From the NCBI GenBank assembly GCA_009711805.1, contig VEMX01000052.1, positions 1-64,000 on the forward strand: DNA of 64,000 bases. Reading direction: 5' to 3'. The stretch comes from Balneolaceae bacterium. Lineage in GTDB: Bacteria; Bacteroidota; Rhodothermia; Balneolales; Balneolaceae. Every line of letters starts with the position of its first letter. Within the stretch, counting starts at the first letter, position 1. The position numbers and the translations under genes were made by a program. Shown here piece by piece: positions 16,217 to 25,684 of this stretch. Under the pieces are notes generated by a model. That model searched no databases. It worked only from the letters and a program-made list of their open reading frames with translations, and was not told the DNA's origin.

Positions 16217-17608
16217 ATGAGTGACGTTCGCATCGAAAAAGATTCAATGGGTGAAGTTGAAGTCCCAAAAAATGCACTATACGGTGCACAAACCCAAAGG
16301 GCATATGATAATTTCCCGGTGAGTGGAATCAAATTTAGCAGAGAGTTTATTGAAGCCTTGGGATTTGTGAAAAAATCGGCTGCTGCAGTAAATGCAAAGC
16401 TGGGCTTAATCGATGAAAAAGCAGCCCGTGCTATTGAAGCCGCTGCCCAGGAAGTGATTGAAGGCATTCATGACAAGGAATTTGTAATTGATATTTTTCA
16501 GACGGGCTCAGGTACGTCTACCAACATGAATGCTAATGAAGTACTGGCCCGCCGGGCAAATCAGCTTAAAGAAAACCTGGATGTTAATATTCATCCCAAC
16601 GACCATATTAACTTTGGACAGAGCTCCAATGACGTGATTCCTACCACTATTCGTGTAGCGGCCGTCCGTTCTGTTACTCAACATTTGATACCGGCGCTTA
16701 AGCATTTACAGCAAACATTCCTTGAGAAAGGAAACGAGTTTGCCGATGTGGTGAAAACAGGGCGCACACATTTGATGGATGCCATGCCAGTGACGATAGA
16801 ACAAGAATTCGGCGGCTATGCCCGCCAGGTTGAACTGGGTATTCAGAGGGTTGAATCTGCACTGGAGAGGGTGCGTGAACTTCCACAAGGGGGTACAGCT
16901 GTTGGTACAGGTTTGAATACACATCCTGAATTTGGAGAAAAATTTGCAGCTAAAATATCTGAACTCACAGGAGAGGACTTCCGGGAGGCTGAGAATCATT
17001 TTGAAGCACAGGCCACGGTAGACGCCCCTGTGGAACTAAGCGGACAGCTAAAAACAATTGCTGTTAGTTTAATGAAAATAGGAAATGACCTGCGATGGAT
17101 GAATTCAGGTCCCAATAGTGGTATTGGCGAAGTTCAGCTCGAAGCTTTACAACCAGGTTCTTCCATTATGCCGGGTAAAATAAATCCGGTGATTGAAGAA
17201 TCACTTACCATGGTGTGTGCACAGGTAATAGGTAACGATGCAGCTGTCACCATTGGAGGACAGGCAGGGAACTTTGAACTGAACGTGATGCTTCCGGTAG
17301 TAGCACACAATGTGCTTCAGTCGATTGATATTTTGGCTAACTCTGCTCGCAACCTGGCAGATCGTTCCGTTGCCAGACTTAGTGTTCGAAAAGATAATAT
17401 AGCGGATATGGTAGGAAGGAATCCTATTCTTGTGACGGCTTTAAACCCCATAATCGGATATGATAAGGCAGCTAAAATTGCTAAGAAATCATATACAGAA
17501 GGCCGACCGCTCAAGGAAGTAGCAAAAGAGATGACAGATTTATCTGATGAGGAACTGGAGAAGGCTCTGGACCCTATAAAAATGACGAAAGGAGGATTCA
17601 CCGAATAA
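16217..17608 (+). CDS. fumC: Fumarate hydratase class II
   Basis: The ATG at 16217 follows AAGG and starts the conserved MSDVRIEKDSMGEVEVPKNALYGAQTQRA. The 463-residue product has the superfamily signature SSIMPGKINPV, the FQTGSGTSTNMNANEV and FGQSSNDVIPT active-site segments, and TGRTHLMDAMPVT. Length is standard for class II fumarases. It interconverts fumarate and malate in the TCA cycle. It stands alone. A GTGTTAA/TTAACAC hairpin at about 17628-17651 and a CGCCCC/GGGGCG hairpin near 17719-17735 lie between it and the E1 gene. Confidence 0.95.
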   Translation: MSDVRIEKDSMGEVEVPKNALYGAQTQRAYDNFPVSGIKFSREFIEALGFVKKSAAAVNAKLGLIDEKAARAIEAAAQEVIEGIHDKEFVIDIFQTGSGTSTNMNANEVLARRANQLKENLDVNIHPNDHINFGQSSNDVIPTTIRVAAVRSVTQHLIPALKHLQQTFLEKGNEFADVVKTGRTHLMDAMPVTIEQEFGGYARQVELGIQRVESALERVRELPQGGTAVGTGLNTHPEFGEKFAAKISELTGEDFREAENHFEAQATVDAPVELSGQLKTIAVSLMKIGNDLRWMNSGPNSGIGEVQLEALQPGSSIMPGKINPVIEESLTMVCAQVIGNDAAVTIGGQAGNFELNVMLPVVAHNVLQSIDILANSARNLADRSVARLSVRKDNIADMVGRNPILVTALNPIIGYDKAAKIAKKSYTEGRPLKEVAKEMTDLSDEELEKALDPIKMTKGGFTE

Positions 17609-17756
17609 AAATGTTCAGGCATAAAGTGTTAATCGCATGAGGTTAACACTCTCTTATTGATTTAGTGACAGATTGAGACTTTTTTAAAAAAGCGCTTTTC
17701 CGTATACTATCGCCCCCTTTGGGGCGCTCACCAACTAATTTTCAAGAAAAAAAATA

Positions 17757-20180
17757 ATGGCTCAAGTAAAAGAAAAGGAGAAAAGAAGTAAGTTTACTGC
17801 TGCTCAAAAGAAGGAAATTCTTGCGGATTTCAAATTGGGTTGGGTCAGTCGGCAAATATCGTTGGTGGGCCGAAAAGAAGTACTTTCCGGAAAAGCAAAA
17901 TTTGGGATTTTTGGTGACGGTAAAGAGCTGCCGCAGATAGCGTTAGCCAAACACTTTAAAGACGGAGATTTCCGTTCCGGTTATTATCGTGACCAAACAT
18001 TTATGCTGGCGATTGGGGAAGTTACCCCTCAACAGTTCTTTGCGCAGCTGTATGCTCATGCAGATGTAAAAGCCGATCCAAATTCGGCGGGAAGACAAAT
18101 GAATTCCCATTTCGCTACTCGTTTGTTAGATAATGAAGGGAATTGGAAGCCCCAAACCAATTCAAAGAATACTTCTGCAGATATCTCACCTACAGCCGGC
18201 CAGATGGCGCGCTTACTGGGATTAGCCCAGGCCTCTAAAGTGTACAGAAACAGTGATTCTTTGGAAGGAAAGGAGTGGTCCAAATTTTCCAAAAACGGAA
18301 ATGAAGTAGCTTTCGGTACTATTGGCGATGCCAGTACTTCGGAAGGGGTGTTTTGGGAAACCATTAATGCCGGTGGGGTCTTACAGGTGCCGATGGTATT
18401 ATCCGTTTGGGATGACGGTTTTGGGATTTCAGTTTCTAAAAAATATCAAACGACCAAAGAAAACATTTCAACCTTATTGCAGGGCTTTCAGAGGACCAAA
18501 GATGAAGCTGGCTACGAGATTCTTACAGTAAATGCCTGGGATTATACAGCCCTCCAAAAGACTTACAAAGAAGCCGTATCTGTAGCCCGCGAAGAACACG
18601 TTCCGGTACTGGTTCATGTTCAGGAAGTAACACAGCCGCAAGGGCATTCTACTTCCGGCTCGCACGAGCGCTACAAAAGTGAAGAAAGGCTCAAGTGGGA
18701 AGAAGAATATTGCTGCCTTGAACGGTTCCGCCAGTGGATCATCAAGAATAAGATTGCAAAAGCCGAAGATCTGGACGCCCTGGTAGAAGAAGCTCAGAAT
18801 GAAGTAAACGAAGCAAAGACGGCAGCCTGGAAAGCGTTTATGGGCCCTATTAAGGAAGAACGAAGCCATGTGCTGGACATCATCAACCGCATTAAAGAAG
18901 AAACCGGCAACAAAAAGCTGGGTAATATTACAAGGAAGCTAAAGATGTTTCCCAACACCCTTCGCAAAGATATTTTTTCCGCCGCCCGAAGAACACTGGC
19001 AGTAACTGTAGGGAAGAATTCTTCGGCTCGGGATGAATTAGTGCAATGGTTGAAAACAGAAAAGGAAGTAAATGAAGAGCGTTACAACACTCATCTGTAT
19101 AGCCAGACTCCAAAGTCTCCTTTACATGTCGGGGAAATAAAACCGGAATACCCGAATGACCCTAAACGAGTAGACGGCCGGATTGTGCTCCGCGATAATT
19201 TTGACAAGATTTTTGAGAAATATCCTAACACCTTGGTTTTTGGTGAAGACACCGGTAAGCTGGGTGATGTTAATAAAGGCCTGGAAGGAATGCAGGATAA
19301 GTATGGCGAAGTACGCGTAAGCGATACCGGTATCCGCGAAGCAACTATCCTTGGCCAGGGAATAGGGATGGCCATTCGAGGGTTAAGGCCTATAGCCGAA
19401 ATTCAATACCTGGATTACTTGCTGTACTGTTTCCAGGGTATTAGTGATGACCTGGCTACACTGCGTTACCGAACCAAGGGCGGTCAGGCTGCCCCCCTTA
19501 TTGTTCGTACCCGCGGGCACCGGCTGGAAGGTATATGGCATTCCGGATCTCCGATGGGGATGATTATAAATGGGACCCGTGGAGTACACCTCTGTGTTCC
19601 GCGAAACCTGACCCAGGCCGCAGGATTTTATAACACTCTGTTACAAGGGGATGATCCGGCGATCATTATTGAACCTTTAAATGGATACCGCCTGAAGGAA
19701 GAAATGCCCTCCAACCTTGGAGAGTTTACCACTCCGTTGGGTAAGCCTGAAATCGTAAATGAAGGTACCGATATTACCGTGGTCTCTTACGGTTCTACCT
19801 TTAATATTATTGAAGGTCTTATACCTCAATTTGAGGAGGCTGGTATTTCGATTGAACTTATTGATGTGCGTACACTCCTTCCGTTTGATACGGATCATAT
19901 GATCGGCAAGTCTATTGCGAAGACCAACCGGCTTATAATAATTGATGAAGATGTGCCCGGCGGGGGCTCTGCATACATACTGAGTAAAATACTACAGGAA
20001 CAGGAGGCCTACTTTAAACTGGATTCCGAACCTAAATGTCTGACAGCCAAAGAGCATCGGCCTGCTTATGCTTCAGACGGCGATTACTTTTCTAAACCCA
20101 ATGCCGAGGATATTTATGAAGCTATTTACGGTATGATGCGAGAAGTAAAACCTGACCAATACCCTGCCATTTATTCGTAG
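17757..20180 (+). CDS. Fused alpha/beta E1 component of an alpha-ketoacid dehydrogenase
   Basis: The 807-residue protein joins an E1-alpha-like half (about 1-430) to an E1-beta-like half (about 470-800). The thiamine diphosphate motif is in the first half: GDASTSEGVFWETINAGG followed by WDDGFGIS. The second half has LVFGEDTGKLGDV, GIREATILGQGIGMA, IAEIQYLDYLLY and the DVRTLLPFD-x-SIAKTNRLIIIDED end typical of transketolase C-terminal domains. This fused arrangement is common in Bacteroidota and is annotated as a branched-chain or 2-oxoisovalerate/pyruvate dehydrogenase E1. The exact substrate is undecided. E2 and E3 genes are not adjacent. AAGCTGT/ACAGCTT followed by a T-rich stretch at 20267-20294 may terminate it. 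Confidence 0.88.
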   Translation: MAQVKEKEKRSKFTAAQKKEILADFKLGWVSRQISLVGRKEVLSGKAKFGIFGDGKELPQIALAKHFKDGDFRSGYYRDQTFMLAIGEVTPQQFFAQLYAHADVKADPNSAGRQMNSHFATRLLDNEGNWKPQTNSKNTSADISPTAGQMARLLGLAQASKVYRNSDSLEGKEWSKFSKNGNEVAFGTIGDASTSEGVFWETINAGGVLQVPMVLSVWDDGFGISVSKKYQTTKENISTLLQGFQRTKDEAGYEILTVNAWDYTALQKTYKEAVSVAREEHVPVLVHVQEVTQPQGHSTSGSHERYKSEERLKWEEEYCCLERFRQWIIKNKIAKAEDLDALVEEAQNEVNEAKTAAWKAFMGPIKEERSHVLDIINRIKEETGNKKLGNITRKLKMFPNTLRKDIFSAARRTLAVTVGKNSSARDELVQWLKTEKEVNEERYNTHLYSQTPKSPLHVGEIKPEYPNDPKRVDGRIVLRDNFDKIFEKYPNTLVFGEDTGKLGDVNKGLEGMQDKYGEVRVSDTGIREATILGQGIGMAIRGLRPIAEIQYLDYLLYCFQGISDDLATLRYRTKGGQAAPLIVRTRGHRLEGIWHSGSPMGMIINGTRGVHLCVPRNLTQAAGFYNTLLQGDDPAIIIEPLNGYRLKEEMPSNLGEFTTPLGKPEIVNEGTDITVVSYGSTFNIIEGLIPQFEEAGISIELIDVRTLLPFDTDHMIGKSIAKTNRLIIIDEDVPGGGSAYILSKILQEQEAYFKLDSEPKCLTAKEHRPAYASDGDYFSKPNAEDIYEAIYGMMREVKPDQYPAIYS

Positions 20181-20266
20181 TTTAGCTTTTTCTTAAAATT
20201 TTTGGTTGATGGGTGATCAGGGATTGAGTATTGAAGGCAGAAGCCGGGGTTGAAACCGTGTGTTTC

Positions 20267-20294
20267 AAGCTGTAATAGAATAACAGCTTTTATC
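20267..20294 (+). terminator. Possible terminator downstream of the E1 fusion
   Basis: AAGCTGT (20267-20273) pairs with ACAGCTT (20283-20289), followed by TTATCTTT. The stem is only 7 bp, so the call is weak. Together with the dispersed repeat at 20298-20355 it accounts for most of the 300-base gap; the rest shows no structure except AGAAGCAGA/TCTGCTTCT near 20431-20462. Confidence 0.4.
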
Positions 20295-20297
20295 TTT

Positions 20298-20355
20298 CAC
20301 CTCACCTTGCCAGGCACCCCTTATGGGGAAATCCTCTCCTGGAGGAGGGGACTTG
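20298..20355. repeat. Dispersed multi-hairpin intergenic repeat, copy 1
   Basis: About 58 bp from CACCTCACC to GGACTTG. It contains three small palindromic blocks in order: a TGCC..GGCA block (here slightly decayed, TTGCCAGGCA), CCCCTTATGGGG, and CCTCTCCTGGAGGAGGGG. The reverse complement of 56140-56199 matches it nearly base for base, so the two copies lie in opposite orientation 36 kb apart. Its core resembles the inserts in the tRNA remnants at 31501-32495. Confidence 0.85.
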
Positions 20356-20482
20356 ATGGCTCATCTATAGATTGTTTACTTACTGTTGAGGTTTGGGATT
20401 GTTTTGAGGATGGAGTTCGACAAACAGCATAGAAGCAGATCATAAGAAGATTCTCTGCTTCTGCTCTGAAAAAACGGTGTTC

Positions 20483-21817
20483 CTAAATCAATCCCCGCGC
20501 TTTCAGTTCCAGGTACTTATTGATGGCATTCACCGATAAATCCTTGGGCGGGGTTAGGATGGTTTGGATGCCCTGCTGGTTTAAGGCCTTAACAATTTGT
20601 TTCTTCTCAAAACTAAATTTCTCAGCAATGGTTTTGGTATAGATCTGCTGAATGTTAGATGGGTTTTCGTTTATAAGCTTGGTAAGCTCGGTATTCTCGA
20701 AAAAGATAGTTACCAATAGGTGATCCCGGGCAATACGTTTCAGGTAGGGCAGCTGCCGTTCCATTGCCGATATATTTTCGAAATTGGTATACAGCAGAAC
20801 CAGGCTTCTTTGTTTTATCTGTTTTCGGAGTGCAATTAACAGCCGCTCATAATCGGATTCAAGAAAATTGGTTTCCAGTTTATATAAAGCTTCCTGGATA
20901 CGCTGAATGTGGGTTCGTTTTTTGGCAGGCTTTACAACTGTTGACTCATCATTAGAAAAAGTAAGGAGTCCTGCTTTGTCTTCTTTAATGAGGGTGATAT
21001 TGGAAATCACCAAACTGGTATTGATCGCATAATCCAACAAATGAAGTCCGTTAAAAGGCATCTTCATTACCCGTCCCAAGTCAATAGCATTAATAACTTG
21101 TTGCGAGCGCTCGTCTTGGTACTGGTTCACCATCAGTTCGTTTGTACGGGCCGTGGCCTTCCAGTTGATGGATCGTACATCATCACCCCGCACATATTCC
21201 TTAATCTGGTCAAATTCCATGGTATGTCCTACCCGGCGTATTCGTTTCACACCAATATCGGAGAGGCGGTTTGAAATGGCGTACATCTCAAATTTACGCA
21301 TCTGGATGAAGGATGGATATACGGGAACTTTGCATCCGGCTTGTATGCTGTATTTCCTGAGCACAAAGCCAATAGGGGAGGTCGCGAAAAGATGAATATT
21401 CCCAAAGTCATACTCCCCTCGCTGGGTAGGCCGGATGGAATAAGTAAAAACGCGGTGTTGCCTACTATCTAAATGTTCATGCAGTTTAAAATCCCTCATT
21501 TGGAACTGGTAGGGAATCTCATCAATAATTTCGACATCTACCCCGAACTGGTAGCGGCTGGATACCTTGAGTTGAATGGGGTTTTCATCTCCATTGGAAA
21601 GTCGTCTGGGAACTTTTCGGACGGCAGTGAAGGGGGTTTTTATACGGAACAGAAGGGCATAATCGACTACGGCTAAGATGACAAAAACCATAAACAGGAT
21701 CTCTGCCAAACCTCCCAGGGCAGGGTAGAAGTAACCTAGCAAGAAGGTGAAAGCGATGCCGGCCAGTACCTGGAAGAACCGCTTACTCAGATATAATTGT
21801 TGAATGAACCGCAGCAT
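20483..21817 (-). CDS. DUF58 domain protein
   Basis: The 444-residue protein has two N-terminal membrane segments (about 15-55), a periplasmic-type beta region, and the DUF58 signature YVRGDDVRSINWKATARTNELMVNQY around 210-235. A von Willebrand-like fold then begins NAIDLGRVMKMPFNG with a partially kept metal site. DUF58 proteins act with MoxR ATPases in envelope-associated assembly or stress functions. The gene is last in a six-gene minus-strand unit and follows moxR by 37 bases. Substrate unknown. Confidence 0.88.
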   Translation of the reverse strand: MLRFIQQLYLSKRFFQVLAGIAFTFLLGYFYPALGGLAEILFMVFVILAVVDYALLFRIKTPFTAVRKVPRRLSNGDENPIQLKVSSRYQFGVDVEIIDEIPYQFQMRDFKLHEHLDSRQHRVFTYSIRPTQRGEYDFGNIHLFATSPIGFVLRKYSIQAGCKVPVYPSFIQMRKFEMYAISNRLSDIGVKRIRRVGHTMEFDQIKEYVRGDDVRSINWKATARTNELMVNQYQDERSQQVINAIDLGRVMKMPFNGLHLLDYAINTSLVISNITLIKEDKAGLLTFSNDESTVVKPAKKRTHIQRIQEALYKLETNFLESDYERLLIALRKQIKQRSLVLLYTNFENISAMERQLPYLKRIARDHLLVTIFFENTELTKLINENPSNIQQIYTKTIAEKFSFEKKQIVKALNQQGIQTILTPPKDLSVNAINKYLELKARGLI

Positions 21818-21854
21818 ATATAGGGGGCCTGATGTTTCTTGAAATTATGCCGGA

Positions 21855-22916
21855 TTATTCAGCATTAGATCGTGGAACTTCTACTTTTTCGAGAATCATT
21901 TGAATGACCTGATCGGCTTTAATTCCTTCCATCTCTTTTTCGGGAGTTAAGGTGATTCTGTGTCGCAGAACGGGGTTAATAATTGTTTTCACATCCTCAG
22001 GAGTTATAAAATCACGCCCGTTCATTGCAGCCCAGGCCTGAGCCGCCCGCATCACAAAAACCGAAGCCCTGGGAGAGGCTCCAATAGAAACAGAACTGCT
22101 GTTTCGGGTATGTTGGATAATCCGGGCTATATAATGCATCAGTTCATGCTCAACATGGACAGAAGAAGTAACTTCGCGTTGTTTAGCGAGCTCATCAGCA
22201 GAAACTACTTTTTTGAGTGTACTGATATCTAACTGGTTTTTTCGGGAATGGCTGCCTGCTATAATTTTGACTTCTTCCTCCAGTGTCGGATAGGGAACAT
22301 CAATCCGGAAGAGAAACCGATCGAGCTGGGCTTCGGGAAGGCGATAGGTGCCTTCATGTTCAATAGGGTTTTGGGTGGCTACGACCATGAAGGGAGGCTC
22401 CATCGTATAGGTAGTGCCATCTACAGTTACCTGCCGTTCTTCCATCACTTCGAATAAGGCAGCTTGTGTTTTAGCCGGCGAACGGTTGATCTCATCAATT
22501 AAAACAAGATTGGAAAAAACAGGACCTGCTTTAAACTCAAAATCCCGTTCCTTGGGATTAAATATAGAAGTCCCAATTACATCAGCCGGCATTAAGTCAG
22601 GGGTAAACTGGATGCGGGAAAAATCAGAATCTATAGATTGGGCCAGTAACTTGGTGGTCAGGGTTTTAGCTACACCGGGTACCCCTTCAATTAGTACATG
22701 TCCATCGGCCAGGAGAGCTGCTATCAGTAAATCCACCAGGTTTTTTTGCCCAATAATGATTTTACCAATCTCCTCACGGATATTATTAACCAGTCGTTCA
22801 ATACCTGAAAGATCTATTCTGCTTTCGAAAGGAGTATTTTCTGATCCTGTGTTTGAGGAAGATGGAGGTGCTTCGGTTTGTTCTTTCTTTCTGGGATCTG
22901 TTTCTTCGTTTGTCAT
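21855..22916 (-). CDS. MoxR-family AAA+ ATPase
   Basis: The 353-residue product has an N-terminal disordered Ser/Glu/Thr-rich segment (1-35). The AAA_3 core follows: Walker A GVPGVAKT, Walker B LVLIDEINRSPAKTQAALFEVMEE, sensor 1 VVATQNP, and the RLPEAQLDRFLFRI motif. The lid domain has SPRASVFVMRAAQAWA. MoxR proteins act as chaperone-like ATPases on vWA/DUF58 partners, here encoded immediately downstream. The start overlaps the stop of the DUF4350 gene by 4 bases (ATGA), so the genes are coupled. Confidence 0.93.
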   Translation of the reverse strand: MTNEETDPRKKEQTEAPPSSSNTGSENTPFESRIDLSGIERLVNNIREEIGKIIIGQKNLVDLLIAALLADGHVLIEGVPGVAKTLTTKLLAQSIDSDFSRIQFTPDLMPADVIGTSIFNPKERDFEFKAGPVFSNLVLIDEINRSPAKTQAALFEVMEERQVTVDGTTYTMEPPFMVVATQNPIEHEGTYRLPEAQLDRFLFRIDVPYPTLEEEVKIIAGSHSRKNQLDISTLKKVVSADELAKQREVTSSVHVEHELMHYIARIIQHTRNSSSVSIGASPRASVFVMRAAQAWAAMNGRDFITPEDVKTIINPVLRHRITLTPEKEMEGIKADQVIQMILEKVEVPRSNAE

Positions 22917-24109
22917 CGTTGGCTCTTGTTATAGAATGCGTCGATTCTTTCGGTTAATACGGTTAGTTCTTTTTTGCTGATGGTGTCCTGATTGGGGATC
23001 ATCTCAATTAGATCAAAAAGGGAAAGTACATCTCCCCGGGGAATAGCCGAACGCTGGGCCAGTCTTTCTTTAAACTGCTGATCTTGCTGATGGGTTTCCA
23101 GGCCAATGTGGCTGCGAATATAATCAAGAAAGTATTGAATCTTTTTTTCAGCAATGAGCTTATGATTTCCCTTTTCCAGGTACAGGCTGCCAATGGTTTG
23201 AGCAAACTCAATACTGGAATTTTGAGGAGGATCGGCCGCAGGGATGATACGTTGTTTGCGTCTTCCTTTAAAAACCAGGAATAAAACTACCCCGATAAGG
23301 GATAAAAACCAGGCCCACCGCAAGTGTTTTTTGGAAACCAAATAACGGACGGCACTGCCACCGGCAAGCCGACCCGGTTTATAATATTCATCCCAAATAG
23401 TTGGTTGTACGGGCAGGTAAGAGAGGGCGGTGAAGGCATAATCAGCTCCGGTTTTCTCTTTTACTACATAATTACTGAAGAGGGTTGGGTTGGAGTGCAG
23501 GTAAATATTCCCTTTTCCCCAATTCGTGCGAATATAATTAGGGCGTTCCTGGGCGTCTGTACCCAGGATTGTGGTGCGGGATGAGTCTACACTGGTGAAA
23601 AAAGCTTCTGTAGTAGTTTGTAAATAAGGCCACCCTTCTTCTCTGCTAAGGGAGGGATTGCTAAAGTTGACCCGGCTGGTATCATCATCCAGCAGAGCAT
23701 TACCCCGAATTACAGGGTTCCCAAACTTGGTTTTAAGGTTTAGGGTATCCGCAAATTGTTGAGTGAAATTACGTGCTGCAATAAAAACACTGCTCCCTTC
23801 TTCGGCTTCTTTGAGCAAGATCTCAGTTTCCCATGGATCTAATCCAAAGGTGTTGTGTATGAAAATCCAGTTCTGAGAATGTGAAGCAGTGGTGTCAAAG
23901 TTAAATACTGGAGAAGTGTTAACGGTGACTTCTTGTCCCGGGAAGGCAGTACCCAGCAGGTGTTGGGTGATGTACGATCCGTATGGAATTTTATCGGTAG
24001 CCGAAAAACTGTCGGACCAGTCTATAGGTTCGGGCTGAAGGATCTGTACCAGCACAAAAAGGAATACCATTACAGAAAGAATACCTATATACAGACGTTC
24101 TTTATTCAT
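22913..24109 (-). CDS. DUF4350 domain membrane protein
   Basis: The 398-residue protein has an N-terminal transmembrane segment (LYIGILSVMVFLFVLVQIL), a soluble DUF4350/GATase-like region (SSVFIAARNFTQQFADTL, RTNWGKGNIYLHSNPTLFSNYV), a second membrane helix near 268-285 (WFLSLIGVVLFLVFKG) and a cytosolic tail with LERLA-type helices. DUF4350 proteins are regular members of MoxR-DUF58-DUF4129 clusters. It overlaps both neighbours: one base with the DUF4129 stop and four bases with moxR. Molecular role is unknown. Confidence 0.8.
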   Translation of the reverse strand: MNKERLYIGILSVMVFLFVLVQILQPEPIDWSDSFSATDKIPYGSYITQHLLGTAFPGQEVTVNTSPVFNFDTTASHSQNWIFIHNTFGLDPWETEILLKEAEEGSSVFIAARNFTQQFADTLNLKTKFGNPVIRGNALLDDDTSRVNFSNPSLSREEGWPYLQTTTEAFFTSVDSSRTTILGTDAQERPNYIRTNWGKGNIYLHSNPTLFSNYVVKEKTGADYAFTALSYLPVQPTIWDEYYKPGRLAGGSAVRYLVSKKHLRWAWFLSLIGVVLFLVFKGRRKQRIIPAADPPQNSSIEFAQTIGSLYLEKGNHKLIAEKKIQYFLDYIRSHIGLETHQQDQQFKERLAQRSAIPRGDVLSLFDLIEMIPNQDTISKKELTVLTERIDAFYNKSQR

Positions 24110-24852
24110 CAGACATGTCCTGTTTTATGCCGGAATTCTTCATAGATCTTCCGGATGCTGTCATAGTTTTTCCTTTCCACGTTAAAATCTCCATATTCTA
24201 CATATTCATAGATATTGGTTAGGCGGGAAAACAAAGGGCATGCAGGGTGTGATCTCAACTCTTGTATATAGTCATGGTTGGTTTTGTCGGCTTTCCAGTT
24301 AATGAGCTCGTGTGCGTTTAGTTCTTCCAGCGCTTTAAGATACAGTAAGCGGACGGCATCGGAATAGCTGTTACGGCTGAGGGCTTCCTCCAGAAGCTTA
24401 TCCAGGTTAAGCTTTTCAATGCTTTGTGAATTATTTCCAAGGTTGACTGCTTGAGAAGCACGGGTGTTTGAAAAAGCATTTTTGATGTTTCCCCCAAGCA
24501 ATTGATTGATGAGCGCCAACAAGACTAATCCAAAAATAAGAAAGAAGGTGATCTTAAAGAACAAGCGGAGCCAGTCGTTTTCGAAAGCATTAAAAAGGAA
24601 ACTGAACAGCCAGCGCTTAATGCGAGACCAAAGTGTTTCAGGATCTTTAGCTTCGGTATAGCTGAAGGCATCATCGCTGGCAATGGAGTGGTGGGCGACG
24701 TCATCAATGGTACGGACGTACACCTTACTGCTATCTGCAGGCAGTACAGAGATAGAATCAGCATGCTGAGCATAGACCTGGAGAGGCAGCAAGCTAAATA
24801 GGAAGGCTCCTGCACAAACTAAGATCAGATATGTAGAGACCAATTGCTTCAA
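24109..24852 (-). CDS. DUF4129 domain protein
   Basis: The 247-residue product has a signal-like N-terminus (LILVCAGAFLFSLLPLQVYAQ), a periplasmic linker, one transmembrane helix around 95-115 (LFFKITFFLIFGLVLLALINQLL), and a C-terminal cytosolic helical DUF4129 domain ('SYSDAVRLLYLKALEELNAHELINW...YIQEL', then FSRLTNIYEYVEYGDF). The domain is usually found C-terminal to transglutaminase-like domains or alone in MoxR clusters, as here. It lies 7 bases after the upstream membrane-protein gene. Confidence 0.8.
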   Translation of the reverse strand: MKQLVSTYLILVCAGAFLFSLLPLQVYAQHADSISVLPADSSKVYVRTIDDVAHHSIASDDAFSYTEAKDPETLWSRIKRWLFSFLFNAFENDWLRLFFKITFFLIFGLVLLALINQLLGGNIKNAFSNTRASQAVNLGNNSQSIEKLNLDKLLEEALSRNSYSDAVRLLYLKALEELNAHELINWKADKTNHDYIQELRSHPACPLFSRLTNIYEYVEYGDFNVERKNYDSIRKIYEEFRHKTGHV

Positions 24853-24859
24853 TCTGTTG

Positions 24860-25684
24860 TTATCCCAATTCTTCTATTTGAGCTCTTAATCCGGACCCTT
24901 CTTTTCGTTCCACAAGATTAAAGTAATGAAGGGCCATCCCAATGATCATTATGACCGAAAATAAAGAAGAGATAACAATCATCAGACCATAAAATATACC
25001 GATGGTAGAACTAAGACCTGCACTGGATTCAGCTCCTGTGGCAGCAAAAAGACCTATTATAATGGAAAAAGGAATAACCAATACATACGACATCATAGTG
25101 GTAATAATATAGAGGACGATATAGGTGCCAAAAGATATCCACCAGTTGTCCTGAGTAAGATTCCAGGAGCGGGATAAACCATCAATGGGATTCTTGTCCT
25201 CTATGATAGCCGCCGCAGGTCCCAGGAAGAATTTAACACCAATATAAATTCCCGGAATGATAAAAAAGAACATAGAAACAAAGACAGAAACAAGAACCAC
25301 AATATACATCAGGAATAGGTTGATAAAGTTTCGGCCAAAGTCTTCTGTCAGATCCATGGCTTCAATTTCAGTGTTGTACTGGCTCAGTTCAATATGTTTT
25401 AGAGTAATGGTGAATATAGTTACAGTTGCAAACAAGGTGAGCAACAACCCTCCCCAGAAATCAGCACCGAGTATGTTGTTTGGGATATCATTGGGATTAT
25501 TGATCGTGAAGTCGAAGAGGTCTGAATAGGCATTACCTACCAACAGGGAAGAGACCAGGAAAAGAGGCAGCACAAAATAAATGAGTCCCTTACCCAGGCT
25601 TTTATAATGCAGCCGTATATATGCAAAAGTATCGGTGATGATATCACCGAGGTCTCGGGGGTTCTTATGGGTGAATTCTTTCAT
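24860..25684 (-). CDS. Multi-pass membrane protein of the MoxR/SpoIIM cluster
   Basis: The 274-residue product has about six hydrophobic segments (LIYFVLPLFLVSSLLVG, GGLLLTLFATVTIFTIT, FLMYIVVLVSVFVSMFFF and others), after a short N-terminal stretch MKEFTHKNPRDLGDIITDTFAYIR. It resembles the 'glycerophosphoryl diester phosphodiesterase membrane domain'-like proteins often found in these clusters, but I see no catalytic motif. The start overlaps the SpoIIM stop by 4 bases. Function unknown. Confidence 0.7.
   Translation of the reverse strand: MKEFTHKNPRDLGDIITDTFAYIRLHYKSLGKGLIYFVLPLFLVSSLLVGNAYSDLFDFTINNPNDIPNNILGADFWGGLLLTLFATVTIFTITLKHIELSQYNTEIEAMDLTEDFGRNFINLFLMYIVVLVSVFVSMFFFIIPGIYIGVKFFLGPAAAIIEDKNPIDGLSRSWNLTQDNWWISFGTYIVLYIITTMMSYVLVIPFSIIIGLFAATGAESSAGLSSTIGIFYGLMIVISSLFSVIMIIGMALHYFNLVERKEGSGLRAQIEELG

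Noticed and set aside
17628-17651. GTGTTAA/TTAACAC hairpin after fumC as a terminator
   Set aside because: It has no T-run on the plus strand and a 10-base loop; kept only as a remark in the fumC entry.
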